Part shown: one piece after another, positions 8,573 to 18,155 of the stretch
Numbering within the stretch: position 1 is the first letter of the stretch
Layout: each line of letters opens with the position of its first letter
Assembly (NCBI RefSeq): GCF_024211255.1
Contig: NZ_JAMLDY010000013.1
Location: forward strand, 1-64,000
DNA length: 64,000 bases
Source: Sphingomonas liriopis
Lineage (GTDB): Bacteria > Pseudomonadota > Alphaproteobacteria > Sphingomonadales > Sphingomonadaceae
Direction: 5' to 3'
Position numbers and translations under genes: made by a program
Notes under the pieces: model-generated
Told to the model about the DNA's origin: nothing
Database searches by the model: none
What the model saw: only the letters and a program-made list of their open reading frames with translations

Positions 8573-10135
8573 ATGTCGACGATCCCCATCCAGCGCGCCC
8601 TCCTGTCCGTGTCCGACAAGACGGGGGTCGTCGATCTCGCCCGCGCGCTCGCCGCCAGGGGCGTCGAGCTGGTCTCCACCGGCGGCACCGCCAGGGCGCT
8701 GCGCGAGGCGGGGCTGGAGGTGCGCGACGTCAGCGACCTCACCGGCTTCCCAGAGATGATGGACGGCCGCGTCAAGACGCTCCACCCGATGGTCCACGGC
8801 GGCCTGCTCGCCGTCCGCGACGACCCCGAACACGCCGCCGCGATGACCGAACACGGCATCGGCGCGATCGACCTCGTCGTCGTCAACCTCTACCCGTTCG
8901 AGGCGACCGTCGCCCGCGGCGCCGACCGCGATACCGTCATCGAGAACATCGACATCGGCGGTCCCTCCATGGTCCGCTCCGCCGCCAAGAACCACGCCTA
9001 TGTCGCGATCGTCACCGACCCCGCCGATTACGCCATCGTCGCGAATGGCGAGACGACGCTCGACCAGCGCCGCCTGTTCGCCGCCAAGGCCTTCGCCGCC
9101 ACCGCCGCGTACGACGGCGCGATCGCGCGCTGGTTCGGCACCGTCGATCAGGCGGAGGCCTTCCCCGCCGTCCTGCCGGTGACGATGACCCGCGCCGCCA
9201 CCCTGCGCTACGGCGAGAACCCGCACCAGTCCGCCGCCTTCTACGCCAGCAACGACGGCGTGGCGGGAATCGGCCAGGCGCGGCAGGTGCAGGGCAAGGA
9301 ACTCTCCTACAACAACCTCAACGACGCCGACGCCGCGCTGGAGCTGGTCGCCGAATTTTGCGACGCCGCGCCGACCTGCGTCATCGTCAAGCACGCCAAC
9401 CCCTGCGGCGTCGCCACCGCCGCCAGCCTCGAAGCGGCCTATGCCGAGGCGTTCGCCTGCGACACCGTTTCGGCGTTCGGCGGCATCATCGCGGTCAACC
9501 GCCCGCTCGACGCCGCGACCGCGCGCGCGATCACCGGCATCTTCACCGAGGTCGTCGTCGCCCCCGATGCCGACGAGGAGGCGCTGGCGCTGTTCGCCGC
9601 CAAGAAGAACCTGCGCCTGCTGCTCACCGGCACCCTCCCCGCCCCGACGCGCGCCGGCCTGTTCGCCAAGTCGATCGCCGGCGGCTGGCTGGTGCAGGGC
9701 CGCGACAATGGCACGCCGGGCGAGCTCGAGGTCGTCACCAAGCGCGCGCCGACGGAGCAGGAACTCGCCGACTGCCGCTTCGCCTGGACGATCGCCAAGC
9801 ACGTCAAGTCGAACGCCATCGTCTATGCGAAAGACGGCGCCACCGCGGGCGTCGGCGCCGGCCAGATGAACCGACTCGAATCGGCGCGCATCGCCGCGTG
9901 GAAGGCGAAGGACGCCGCCGACAAGGCGGGCTGGGCGCAGCCCCGCACGATCGGCTCGGCGGTAGCATCGGACGCCTTCTTCCCCTTCGCCGACGGCCTG
10001 CTCGCCGCGGTCGAGGCGGGCGCCACCGCAGTGATCCAGCCCGGCGGCTCGATCCGCGACGAAGAGGTCATCGCCGCGGCGGATGCGGCGGGTCTCGCGA
10101 TGGTCTTCACCGGCATGCGCCACTTCCGGCATTGA
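8573..10135 (+). CDS. purH: Bifunctional AICAR transformylase / IMP cyclohydrolase
   Basis: A 520-residue PurH, catalysing the last two steps of IMP synthesis. The N-terminal MGS-like cyclohydrolase domain shows [18 protein letters not shown] and [13 protein letters not shown]. The transformylase domain shows [12 protein letters not shown] near residue 210, [14 protein letters not shown], the Lys-His pair in [10 protein letters not shown], and [10 protein letters not shown] near the C terminus. Length matches the family. Start ATG 8573 is preceded by gaagga at 8561-8566. Confidence 0.97.
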   Translation: MSTIPIQRALLSVSDKTGVVDLARALAARGVELVSTGGTARALREAGLEVRDVSDLTGFPEMMDGRVKTLHPMVHGGLLAVRDDPEHAAAMTEHGIGAIDLVVVNLYPFEATVARGADRDTVIENIDIGGPSMVRSAAKNHAYVAIVTDPADYAIVANGETTLDQRRLFAAKAFAATAAYDGAIARWFGTVDQAEAFPAVLPVTMTRAATLRYGENPHQSAAFYASNDGVAGIGQARQVQGKELSYNNLNDADAALELVAEFCDAAPTCVIVKHANPCGVATAASLEAAYAEAFACDTVSAFGGIIAVNRPLDAATARAITGIFTEVVVAPDADEEALALFAAKKNLRLLLTGTLPAPTRAGLFAKSIAGGWLVQGRDNGTPGELEVVTKRAPTEQELADCRFAWTIAKHVKSNAIVYAKDGATAGVGAGQMNRLESARIAAWKAKDAADKAGWAQPRTIGSAVASDAFFPFADGLLAAVEAGATAVIQPGGSIRDEEVIAAADAAGLAMVFTGMRHFRH

Positions 10136-10157
10136 GCGACACGGTCGCTCCTCTCTT

Positions 10158-10225
10158 CCGTTCATGCTGAGCCTGTCGAAGCAGGGTGAGTCCCACCTGC
10201 CCTTCGACAGGCTCAGGGCGAACGG
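10158..10225. repeat. Palindromic repeat, family A
   Basis: Inverted arms 10158-10181 and 10202-10225 of the ctgagcctgtcgaag family sit between the convergent purH and flippase genes. Confidence 0.88.
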
Positions 10226-10275
10226 TTTGGAGGTGTCGCCGCCTGCCACACATGTGATTTGGTGACCTGCGCGGG

Positions 10276-11790
10276 TCAGCGCACCGGCGACCCCACATTG
10301 GGCAGCGTCGCCTCCTCGGCTTTGGGCATCTTGCCGAACAGCGCGCGGTCGGCAGGCCCGAACGCCCATTTCCACAGCACGAACAGATAAGTCGTGGCGA
10401 TGGCGGGCTCGCCGGCGAGCAGCTCGAGCCATTCGAACCGCGGCGGCAGCATCGTGAACGCGCCCCCGACGACGATCGCCGCCAGCGCCGCCCACAATAG
10501 CGGCCAGCGCCACGGCGACACCGGCGCGGCGAGGATGCGCCCGAGCAGCGTCGCCTTCACCACCGAGGTCAGCCCGACGCTGACCATCAGCGCCACCGCT
10601 GGCCCCGCCGCCTGCCACGTCGTCGGCCAGCCGGCCGCGCGCATCGCGGCGATCAGCACGAAGCTCAGCACGATCTGCACCCCCAGCATCACGACCGAGA
10701 TCACCAGATTGCGATGCCGCGCCGTATAGACCAGCGCCGATTCGCACACCGCCCCAGTCGAGGCGAGCACCTCCGCGGTGAGCAGGAAGCCCAGCGCCGC
10801 GCTGCCCGCGACGAACTGCGGACCCACCACGCCCATCACCGCTTCCGCAGGGATCGATCCCATCAGCGCCAGGCCCGCCTGCGCCGCCATGATCCAGAAC
10901 GCGACCTGCCGCACCTGGTTGGCGATCGCGGCGCGGTCGTTGACCGCAAGGCTCTGCGTGATGACCGGGCCGAGGATCGGATCGAAGCTGGTCTTGAGCT
11001 TCTGCGGCAGGCTCGCGACCTGCTGCGCCATATAATAGATGCCGACGACCTTGGGCTCGAACATCACGCCGAGGATGAAGCGGTCGACGTTGCGGCTGCC
11101 CCATTCGAGCGCGTCGGCACCGGCGAGCGGCGCGTTGGCGCGGGCCAGCGCGAAGAGTTGCCCCAGATGCGGCGACCAGCCGCGCGGCACGCCATAGCTG
11201 CGCACGAACGGCACGAAGCTGGCGATCAGCGCCGCGGTCATCGACGCGACGTACGAGAGGACCAGCCCGTCCTTGATCGTGAAGAAGGAAAAGACCCAGG
11301 CCGCGATCGAGATCGTCCACGGCTCGACCACCGCCCGCGCGGTCACTGCGGCCTTGACGTTATGGCGATAGGCGAGCGCGGCGAGGCTGACGTCCGACCA
11401 TGCCACCGCGACGATGATGCACGGCAGGAACCGGTCGAGCCCGGTCACCTGCGTATTGGCGTACATGACCTGCGGGAAGGCGATGAGCACGGTACTCGCC
11501 GCGATCGACAGGATGAAGGCGAGCGCCAGCGCGTCCCACACGACGCAGACGTGCGGCTGGTCGGACGAGGACAGCGCCTGCGCGAGCCCGCGCTTGAGGC
11601 CGAGCGTCGCGACCAGCGCGGCAAGCTCGACCACCACCACAGCCAACGCGAAGCGGCCGACGAGGTCCGGGCCGTAGAGCCGCCCGGCGATGAACAGGAA
11701 CGGGATGCGCGCGGCGAGCCGCAGCACGAAGCCGGCGATGTTGGTCCGCCCGCCCTTGGCGAGCGCGTCGATGTCTTTCGATTCGGTCAC
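10276..11790 (-). CDS. Lipopolysaccharide/oligosaccharide flippase (MOP superfamily)
   Basis: A 504-residue, almost entirely hydrophobic protein with about 12-14 predicted transmembrane helices. It follows the Wzx/RfbX polysaccharide-export pattern: an N-terminal GGRTNIAGFVLRLAARIPF, and GGADALEWGSRNVDRFILG-type text around the middle helices where Wzx proteins carry a conserved polar patch. It probably flips a lipid-linked glycan across the inner membrane. No glycosyltransferase cluster is adjacent, so the substrate cannot be inferred. ATG 11790 is the first in-frame start. Confidence 0.82.
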   Translation of the reverse strand: MTESKDIDALAKGGRTNIAGFVLRLAARIPFLFIAGRLYGPDLVGRFALAVVVVELAALVATLGLKRGLAQALSSSDQPHVCVVWDALALAFILSIAASTVLIAFPQVMYANTQVTGLDRFLPCIIVAVAWSDVSLAALAYRHNVKAAVTARAVVEPWTISIAAWVFSFFTIKDGLVLSYVASMTAALIASFVPFVRSYGVPRGWSPHLGQLFALARANAPLAGADALEWGSRNVDRFILGVMFEPKVVGIYYMAQQVASLPQKLKTSFDPILGPVITQSLAVNDRAAIANQVRQVAFWIMAAQAGLALMGSIPAEAVMGVVGPQFVAGSAALGFLLTAEVLASTGAVCESALVYTARHRNLVISVVMLGVQIVLSFVLIAAMRAAGWPTTWQAAGPAVALMVSVGLTSVVKATLLGRILAAPVSPWRWPLLWAALAAIVVGGAFTMLPPRFEWLELLAGEPAIATTYLFVLWKWAFGPADRALFGKMPKAEEATLPNVGSPVR

Positions 11791-11806
11791 GGGCGACGGG
11801 GCATGT

Positions 11807-11899
11807 CGCCCTCACCCTTCCGCGGCTGCGCCGCTCCCTCCCTCTCCCGGCGGGAGAGGGAGAAGACGCCGAAGGCGGCGCAGGGTGAGGGTGAGGGCG
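11807..11899. repeat. Palindromic repeat, family C (ccctcaccc...gggtgaggg)
   Basis: A 93-base palindromic unit with ends cgccctcaccc / gggtgagggcg and an inner ctctcccggcgggagag hairpin. It lies between polA and the flippase gene. The same family occurs inside ribD (26444-26536), inside the envC-like gene (32024-32122) and at 59584-59672. Confidence 0.88.
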
Positions 11900-11911
11900 A
11901 GACGGCGACGA

Positions 11912-14680
11912 TCAATGCGCCGCTCCCCAGCTCGCACCCGTCCCGATCTCGATCCCCAGCGGCACCGACAGGTTCACCGCCGGCGCGGCGGCTTCCGCCA
12001 TCACCCGCTCGATCACCGGCTTCGCCGCGTCGACGTCGCCCTCGGGCAGCTCGAACACCAGTTCGTCGTGCACCTGCAGCAGCATCTGCACGTTCGGCAG
12101 CCCCGCGGCGAGCAACGCCGGCTCCATCCGCACCATCGCACGCTTGATGATGTCGGCGCAGGTCCCCTGGATCGGCGCGTTGATCGCGGCGCGCTCGGCG
12201 CCCTGCCGCTCGTGCTGCACCTTCGACTTGATCCGCGGGAAGTGCGTCTTGCGGCCGAACAGCGTCGTCGTGAAGCCCCGCGCCCGGACCGCTTCCGTCG
12301 TCTCGGCGATGTAGCGGTTGATGCCCGGGAAGCGCTCGAAATAGCGGTCGATCATCGCCTGCGCCTCCTCGGCGCTGACGTCCAATCGCCCCGCTAGGCC
12401 CCAGCGGCTGATGCCGTAGAGGATCGCGAAGTTGATCGTCTTGGCGCGCCCGCGGGTATCGCGGTTGACCTCGCCGAACAGTTCCATCGCGGTCAGGCTG
12501 TGGATGTCGTCGCCGTTGGCGAACGCCTCGCGCAGCGCCGGCACGTCGGCCATGTGCGCGGCGAGGCGCAGCTCGATCTGCGAATAGTCGGCGGCGAGGA
12601 TGACGTTGCCCGGTTCCGCCACGAACGCATCGCGGATCTGCCGCCCGACCTCGGTACGGATCGGAATGTTCTGCAGATTGGGCTCGGTCGACGACAGCCG
12701 CCCGGTCTGCGCGCCGGTGAGGCTGTAGCTGGTGTGGACGCGGCCGGTCTTCGGGTTGATCTGCGCCTGCAACGCGTCGGTATAGGTGTTCTTGAGCTTG
12801 GTCAGTTGGCGCCAGTCGAGCACCCGCGCGGCGATCTCGGCGCCAGGCGAATCCTTGTCGGTGGCGATTCGCTCGAGCTCGGTGACGTCGGTCGAATAGA
12901 CGCCCGACTTGCCCTTGCGCCCCCCCTTGATGCCCATCCGCTCGAATAGCACGTCGCCCAGCTGCTTGGGGCTGCCGATCGTGAACGGCGCGCCGGCGAG
13001 GCCGTGGATGACCGTCTCGAGTCCCGCGATCTGGCCGCTGAATTCGGCGGACAGGTCGGACAGCCGCTGGCGATCGACCTTGATCCCGCGCATCTCCATC
13101 CGCGCGACGACGGGGATCAGCGGGCGGTCGACCATCTCGTAGACGCGCGTCGCCTCTTCCGCGGGCAGCCGCGCCCTGAAGCGCTTCCACAGGCGATAGG
13201 TGACGTCGGCGTCCTCGGCGGCGTAGCGCGTCGCGGCTTTCAGGTCGATCTCGTGGAACCCGCGCTGCGTCTTGCCGGTGCCGACGACGTCCTTGAACGC
13301 GATGCAGCTGTGCGACAGATGCGTCGCCGCGAGCTCGTCCATGCCATGGCCGTGCAGGCCGGCGTCGAGGTCGAAGCTCATCACGATCGTGTCGTCGTGC
13401 GGCGCGATTGTAATGCCGCGCTGGCCGAGCACGATCATGTCGAACTTCAGGTTGTGGCCGATCTTGAGGACCGACGGGTCCTCCATCAGGTCCTTCAGCC
13501 TCGCGAGCGCGGCGGCGACGTCGATCTGCACCGGCACCTCGGCGAGCAGGTCGCTGCCGCCATGGCCCAAGGGGATGTAGCAGGCGAGATTGGGGTGCAG
13601 CGCCAAGCTGACGCCGACCAGCTCCGCCTGCGTCGCGTCGGTCGAACTCGTCTCGGTATCGACCGCGATCCAGCCCTGATGCCGCGCGAGCGTGATCCAG
13701 CGATCGAGCGCGGCGAGGTCCTGCACCGTCTCGTAGCCGTCGAGGTCGCAGGGCGGATCCTCCTCCATCGGCGTGGCTGCGGGCGCAGGCACGGGGGCAT
13801 CGGCGACCCCGCTGTCCCCGTTGCCGAGCTTGGCGAGCAGGGTGCGGAAGCCGTGATGCTCGAGGAAGGCCCGGAGCGGCGCGTCGGGAATGCCCTTCAG
13901 TTCGAGGTCCTCGAGCGGTTCGGGGAGCGCGACGTCGCAGCGCAGCGCGACGAGCTCGCGGCTCAACCGCGCCATGCCGGCATGCTCGATCAGATTGTCG
14001 CGCAGCTTGCCCTTCTTCATCCCCTCCGCCGCGGCGAGGACGGATTCGAGGTCGCCATGTTCGAGAATCAGCTTGGCCGCGGTCTTTGGCCCGACGCCCG
14101 GCACGCCCGGCACGTTGTCGACACTGTCGCCCATCAGCGCGAGCACGTCGCCGAGTTGCGTCGGCGCGATGCCGAAGAACTTCTCGGCGACATGCTCCGC
14201 GCCCAGCCGGCGGTTGTTCATCGTGTCGTACAGGTCGAGCCCCGGCTCGATCAGCTGCATCAGGTCCTTGTCGCTCGACACGATCGTCACCGACCAGCCC
14301 TGCGCCAGCGCCGCCTTGGCGTAGCAGGCGATGATGTCGTCCGCCTCCAGCCCCTCGGTCTCGATGCAGGGCAGCGAGAAGGCGCGGGTGGCGTCGCGGA
14401 TCATCGGGAACTGCGGGACGAGGTCTTCGGGCGGCGGCGGCCGGTGCGCCTTGTACTGGTCGTACAGGTCGTTGCGGAACGTCTTCGACGATTTGTCGAG
14501 GATGACCGCCATGTGCGTCGGCCCCTCCGCCGCGTGCAGCTCGTCGGCGAGCTTCCACAGCATCGCCGTATAGCCATAGACGGCACCGACCGGCTGCCCG
14601 TGCTTGTTGGTGAGCGGCGGCAGCCGGTGATAGGCGCGGAAGATATAGCCCGAGCCGTCGACGAGGTAGAGATGGGGCAT
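11912..14680 (-). CDS. polA: DNA polymerase I
   Basis: A 922-residue, three-domain DNA polymerase I. The 5'-3' exonuclease domain starts YLVDGSGYIFRAYH and carries EADDIIACYA. The 3'-5' proofreading domain keeps its acidic residues (VDTETSS, GHNLKFDMI, AAEDADVTYRLW), so proofreading is probably active. The polymerase domain has motif A DYSQIELRLAAH, motif B RAKTINFAILYGIS and motif C QVHDELVFEL. It functions in Okazaki-fragment processing and repair synthesis. Start ATG 14680. Confidence 0.97.
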   Translation of the reverse strand: MPHLYLVDGSGYIFRAYHRLPPLTNKHGQPVGAVYGYTAMLWKLADELHAAEGPTHMAVILDKSSKTFRNDLYDQYKAHRPPPPEDLVPQFPMIRDATRAFSLPCIETEGLEADDIIACYAKAALAQGWSVTIVSSDKDLMQLIEPGLDLYDTMNNRRLGAEHVAEKFFGIAPTQLGDVLALMGDSVDNVPGVPGVGPKTAAKLILEHGDLESVLAAAEGMKKGKLRDNLIEHAGMARLSRELVALRCDVALPEPLEDLELKGIPDAPLRAFLEHHGFRTLLAKLGNGDSGVADAPVPAPAATPMEEDPPCDLDGYETVQDLAALDRWITLARHQGWIAVDTETSSTDATQAELVGVSLALHPNLACYIPLGHGGSDLLAEVPVQIDVAAALARLKDLMEDPSVLKIGHNLKFDMIVLGQRGITIAPHDDTIVMSFDLDAGLHGHGMDELAATHLSHSCIAFKDVVGTGKTQRGFHEIDLKAATRYAAEDADVTYRLWKRFRARLPAEEATRVYEMVDRPLIPVVARMEMRGIKVDRQRLSDLSAEFSGQIAGLETVIHGLAGAPFTIGSPKQLGDVLFERMGIKGGRKGKSGVYSTDVTELERIATDKDSPGAEIAARVLDWRQLTKLKNTYTDALQAQINPKTGRVHTSYSLTGAQTGRLSSTEPNLQNIPIRTEVGRQIRDAFVAEPGNVILAADYSQIELRLAAHMADVPALREAFANGDDIHSLTAMELFGEVNRDTRGRAKTINFAILYGISRWGLAGRLDVSAEEAQAMIDRYFERFPGINRYIAETTEAVRARGFTTTLFGRKTHFPRIKSKVQHERQGAERAAINAPIQGTCADIIKRAMVRMEPALLAAGLPNVQMLLQVHDELVFELPEGDVDAAKPVIERVMAEAAAPAVNLSVPLGIEIGTGASWGAAH

Positions 14681-14785
14681 CGCGTGCCGTTTAGCGGATC
14701 GGAGCGCGGGTGACCAACCTCTGCTTGGGGTGGCGGCGAGCTTTGGCGGAGTGTGGCTTTGCGGTCACAGCGCCTCCATTCTACT

Positions 14786-14890
14786 CGTCATCCCGGCGAA
14801 CGCCAGGACCCATGGTTTCGATGAAGGCCGTTGTTGCGGATCATCGCTGGCCGCCCGCGTCCATGGGTCCCGGCGTTCGCCGGGATGACG
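14786..14890. repeat. Palindromic repeat, family H (cgtcatcccggcgaacgcc)
   Basis: Inverted arms 14786-14815 and 14861-14890 (30 bp, one mismatch) fill most of the gap between polA and the beta-lactamase-like gene. Confidence 0.88.
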
Positions 14891-14899
14891 GAAGTGGGG

Positions 14900-16030
14900 T
14901 TAGGCCCCGCCCCCCGCATAGCCCGCCACCGCCGCCGCGACCGACTGGATCAGCTGCTGTCGTTCGCGGATTGGGCGGCGCGAATCGCCGATCATCACGG
15001 CGATCGCATAGCGGCGCCCGTCGGGCGCGGTAAGCAGCCCGACGTCGTTGAACCCGGCGTTGCGCCCACCCAGATCCTGCCCGGTGCCGGTCTTGTGCGC
15101 GATCGTCCAGCCGCCGGGCAGCGCCGCACGCAGCCGGGCGCGACCGGTGACCGATGCGCCCATCGTGTCGAGCAGGATTCGCGTCGACGTCTCGGTGAAC
15201 AATTCGCCGCGCGCCAGCCGCGCCAGCGCATCGGCGATCGCCAGCGGCGCGGCGCCGTCGGGCGGATCGGCGACATACGCGTCGAGCGCCGCGCTGCGCA
15301 CCTCGGGCGACAGCCGCGAGCGGGCGAGCTCGAAGCCGTTGCCCTTCGCCATCGTCGCCTGGTCCCAGGTCAGTCCCGCGGTCTTCGACTGGAGCAGGCG
15401 CTCGCCGGGGCCGAAGCGGATATCGCCCAATTGCTTGCGCTCGATCATCCCGCGCACCGCACCGGGGCCGCCGACATAGGTGAGCAACCGGTCGTTGGCG
15501 GTATTGTCGCTATGCGTCAGCGCGCGGGTCAGCAGCTCGCCGACCGTGGTGTGATAGCCGTCGCCCTTGACCAGCATCGCGATCGGCTGGTGGAACAGCG
15601 TCAGGTCCTGTTCGCGCACCACGATCGGATCGTCGAGCCGCGCCTTGCCCTGGTCGCGCAGGTCCATCAGCGTCATCGCGACCCACAATTTGCTGACCGA
15701 CTGCTGCGGCAGCCGCTGGCGCGCGCCGGGCGAGGTCACCGTCCAGCCTTCGTCGACGGCGCGGATCGCGATGCCGAACTTGCCCTCGAACCCGCGCGCG
15801 ATCTGCTCGATCGTGGCGGTCAGCTGCGCCGGCGCGACCTTGCGCGCGGGCGGGGCGGCGGCGGGCAAGGGGATCGACACCTCGACCGGCGGCGTCACCG
15901 CGGGCGCATGGCCGCCGGTGCCGGGCCGCGAGGTCGAGCCGCATCCGGCGAGCGCCAGGCAGGCCACGACGGTCAGGATCGATCGGGCCGAACGGCCGCA
16001 CGCTGTCATACTGTGGCTGAAGTCCCGCAT
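14900..16030 (-). CDS. Class A beta-lactamase-like serine hydrolase, putative lipoprotein
   Basis: A 376-residue penicillin-recognising enzyme. A lipobox LALAGC places the lipid-modified Cys at residue 30, suggesting membrane anchoring. Ser111-x-x-Lys114 (SVSK), Ser174-Asp-Asn (SDN) and Lys313-Thr-Gly (KTG) are all present. Exactly 36 residues after the SDN serine is Glu210 in GERLLQ, the position of Ambler Glu166, so deacylation chemistry is plausible. Asn170 of the usual ExxLN is Gln here. ATG 16030 and ATG 16009 are both possible starts. Resistance function is not demonstrated; it could be a chromosomal cell-wall hydrolase. Confidence 0.82.
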   Translation of the reverse strand: MRDFSHSMTACGRSARSILTVVACLALAGCGSTSRPGTGGHAPAVTPPVEVSIPLPAAAPPARKVAPAQLTATIEQIARGFEGKFGIAIRAVDEGWTVTSPGARQRLPQQSVSKLWVAMTLMDLRDQGKARLDDPIVVREQDLTLFHQPIAMLVKGDGYHTTVGELLTRALTHSDNTANDRLLTYVGGPGAVRGMIERKQLGDIRFGPGERLLQSKTAGLTWDQATMAKGNGFELARSRLSPEVRSAALDAYVADPPDGAAPLAIADALARLARGELFTETSTRILLDTMGASVTGRARLRAALPGGWTIAHKTGTGQDLGGRNAGFNDVGLLTAPDGRRYAIAVMIGDSRRPIRERQQLIQSVAAAVAGYAGGGA

Positions 16031-16128
16031 CGCAATCCGGGGCGATCCTTATCGACGGATTTCCATGCGGAAATGGGCCTTTATGCGACGTGCGACGAAG
16101 CGCGGCTCCGGTACGATGAGCCGCCGGA

Positions 16129-17706
16129 TCAGGGGACCAGCACCGTGTCCACCGCCCCGGGCAGCGTCTCGGGATAGTCGAGCGTATAATGCAGCCCGCG
16201 GCTTTCGTGCCGGTGCAGCGCCGATCGCACGATCAGCTCGGCGGTCTGCAACAGGTTCCTGAGCTCGATCAGGTCCGGCGTCACGCGGAAATGGCCGTAA
16301 TAGTCCGCCACCTCCCCGGTCAGCATCTGGATGCGATGCTGCGCGCGCTCCAGCCGCTTGGTCGTCCGCACGATCCCGACGTAGTTCCACATGAAGCGGC
16401 GGATCTCGGTCCAGTTCTGCTTGATCACCACCTCTTCGTCCGAATCGGTGACGCGGCTTTCGTCCCATGGGCGGATGACGGGAACGGGCGGCAGCGCGTC
16501 CCAGTGCGCGGTGATATGGGCGGCGCACGCCTCGCCGAACACGAAGCATTCGAGCAGCGAATTGGACGCGAGCCGGTTGGCGCCGTGGAGGCCGCTCTCG
16601 GTGCATTCGCCCGCCGCATAGAGGCCGGGCAAATCGGTACGCCCGTCGCGGTCGATGACGATCCCGCCGCAGGTATAATGCTGCGCCGGTACCACCGGGA
16701 TCGGCTGCGTCGTCATGTCGATGCCGAGGCCGAGCAGCTTTTCGTGGATGTTGGGGAAATGCCCCTTCACGAACTCGGGCGGCTGATGGCTGATGTCGAG
16801 GTGGACGTAGTCGAGGCCGTAGCGCTTGATCTCCGCATCGATCGCGCGCGCCACCACGTCGCGCGGGGCGAGCTCCATCCGCTCAGGATCGTAATAGGAC
16901 ATGAAGCGCTTGCCGGTGGTCGGGTTGATCAGCCGCCCGCCCTCGCCGCGCACCGCCTCGGTGATGAGGAAGTTCTTGACCTCGAGATGGTAGAGGCAGG
17001 TCGGGTGGAACTGCATCATCTCCATGTTGGAGACGCGCGCACCCGCCCGCCACGCCATCGCGATCCCGTCCCCCGTCGCGCCGCGCGGCGCGGTCGAGAA
17101 CAGGTAGGTCCGCCCCGCGCCGCCGGTGGCGAGGATCGTCGCCTTTGCGGTGTAGAGGTTGACCCGCCCGGTGCCGCGATCGACCGCATAGACGCCCCAG
17201 ACGTTGCCCGCGCCCGAATAGCGCCGTTCGTGGCGGCTGGTGGCGAGATCGATCGCGACCTGGTCGGGGACGAGGGTGATGTTGGGATGCGCCTCGGCGG
17301 CGCGCTGCAGCGCCTCCTGCACCGCCCAGCCGGTCGCGTCGGCGACATGGACGATGCGGCGGTGGCTATGCCCGCCTTCGCGGGTGAGGTGCAGCGCATT
17401 GCCCTCGGTCGCGAACGGCACACCCAATTGCGTCAGCCGTTCGATCGCGGCAGGCGCGCCCTCGACGACGAACTCGACCACGTCGCGGTCGTTGAGGCCC
17501 GCGCCGGCGACCATCGTGTCCTCGACATGATTGTCGAACGTGTCGCCGGGTTCGAGCACCGCGGCGATTCCCCCCTGCGCCCAGGCGGTCGACCCTTCGT
17601 TGAGCGCGCCCTTGGCGAGCACGGTCACCTTGAAACGATCCGCAAGGTTGAGCGCCGCGGTGAGCCCGGCGGCGCCCGACCCGACGATGAGGACGTCGGA
17701 GGTCAT
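16129..17706 (-). CDS. nadB: L-aspartate oxidase
   Basis: A 525-residue flavoprotein that oxidises L-aspartate to iminoaspartate in NAD biosynthesis. The FAD dinucleotide fold is at the N terminus (VLIVGSGAAGLTAALNL), followed by GSTAWAQGGIAA, the active-site region with HSHRRIVHVAD, and AAGECTESGLHGANRLASNSLLE near 345-370. The C-terminal helical domain contains QNWTEIRRFMWNYVG. ATG 17706 overlaps the stop of the DUF559 gene (TGATG). The likely Shine-Dalgarno ggagggg lies inside the flanking palindromic repeat. Confidence 0.95.
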   Translation of the reverse strand: MTSDVLIVGSGAAGLTAALNLADRFKVTVLAKGALNEGSTAWAQGGIAAVLEPGDTFDNHVEDTMVAGAGLNDRDVVEFVVEGAPAAIERLTQLGVPFATEGNALHLTREGGHSHRRIVHVADATGWAVQEALQRAAEAHPNITLVPDQVAIDLATSRHERRYSGAGNVWGVYAVDRGTGRVNLYTAKATILATGGAGRTYLFSTAPRGATGDGIAMAWRAGARVSNMEMMQFHPTCLYHLEVKNFLITEAVRGEGGRLINPTTGKRFMSYYDPERMELAPRDVVARAIDAEIKRYGLDYVHLDISHQPPEFVKGHFPNIHEKLLGLGIDMTTQPIPVVPAQHYTCGGIVIDRDGRTDLPGLYAAGECTESGLHGANRLASNSLLECFVFGEACAAHITAHWDALPPVPVIRPWDESRVTDSDEEVVIKQNWTEIRRFMWNYVGIVRTTKRLERAQHRIQMLTGEVADYYGHFRVTPDLIELRNLLQTAELIVRSALHRHESRGLHYTLDYPETLPGAVDTVLVP

Positions 17707-18155
17707 CAAAGCCCCTCCCCTTCAGGGGAGGGGTTGGGGTGGGGCAGTCGCCAGTTCGAACGCGGCGGTAGTGACTGGGCGAACGACAATAGCGAGGTCA
17801 GCACGCCCTCCATATTTTGCATCACGTCCGTATTGATGAAGCGAATGACCTGAAAGCCTTGGCGACGGGACACTGCATCCTTGCGCGCATCCGCGTCTGG
17901 ATCGTGCGTGTCGCCATCGATTTCGACGATCAGTCCGATGGCAGGACAAAAGAAGTCCGCGATCCGCCATCCCAGTTTCGCCTGCCGTCGAAACTTGAAC
18001 CCGCCGAGCTGACTGTTCGACAGGTGGCGCCATAGGCGCAGTTCGGGTTCTGTAGGTTCCCGCCGCATGTCCTTTGCGCGCTTGTCGAGATCGGCGGGCG
18101 TTCCCCACCCCAACCCCTCCCCTGAAGGGGAGGGGCTTTTTCGGGGCTCACCCAT
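17706..18155 (-). CDS. DUF559 (VSR-like) endonuclease-domain protein
   Basis: A 149-residue protein with a DUF559 nuclease-like domain (about residues 25-135): LRLWRHLSNSQLGGFKFRRQ, then ADFFCPAIGLIVEIDGDTHD, then GFQVIRFINTDVM. This is the restriction-endonuclease fold related to Vsr, with the acidic residues expected for catalysis. Both ends are encoded by the perfect 37-bp repeats at 17708-17744 and 18103-18139, giving Pro/Ser/Gly/Glu-rich tails. ATG 18155 overlaps the ABC gene stop; TTG 18113 and ATG 18068 are alternative starts, but ATG 18068 would clip the start of the domain. It sits in an operon-like row between the ABC ATPase and nadB. Confidence 0.8.
   Translation of the reverse strand: MGEPRKSPSPSGEGLGWGTPADLDKRAKDMRREPTEPELRLWRHLSNSQLGGFKFRRQAKLGWRIADFFCPAIGLIVEIDGDTHDPDADARKDAVSRRQGFQVIRFINTDVMQNMEGVLTSLLSFAQSLPPRSNWRLPHPNPSPEGEGL
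17708..17744. repeat. Family E repeat, left copy flanking the DUF559 gene
   Basis: A 37-base unit containing the palindrome cccctccccttcaggggagg. It is the exact reverse complement of 18103-18139. On the minus strand it ends gggaggggctttg immediately before the nadB ATG, so it appears to provide the nadB ribosome-binding site and the last codons of the DUF559 gene. Confidence 0.9.
18103..18139. repeat. Family E repeat, right copy flanking the DUF559 gene
   Basis: Exact inverted copy (37 of 37) of 17708-17744, located just downstream of the ABC ATPase stop codon and within the N-terminal coding region of the DUF559 open frame. Confidence 0.9.
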
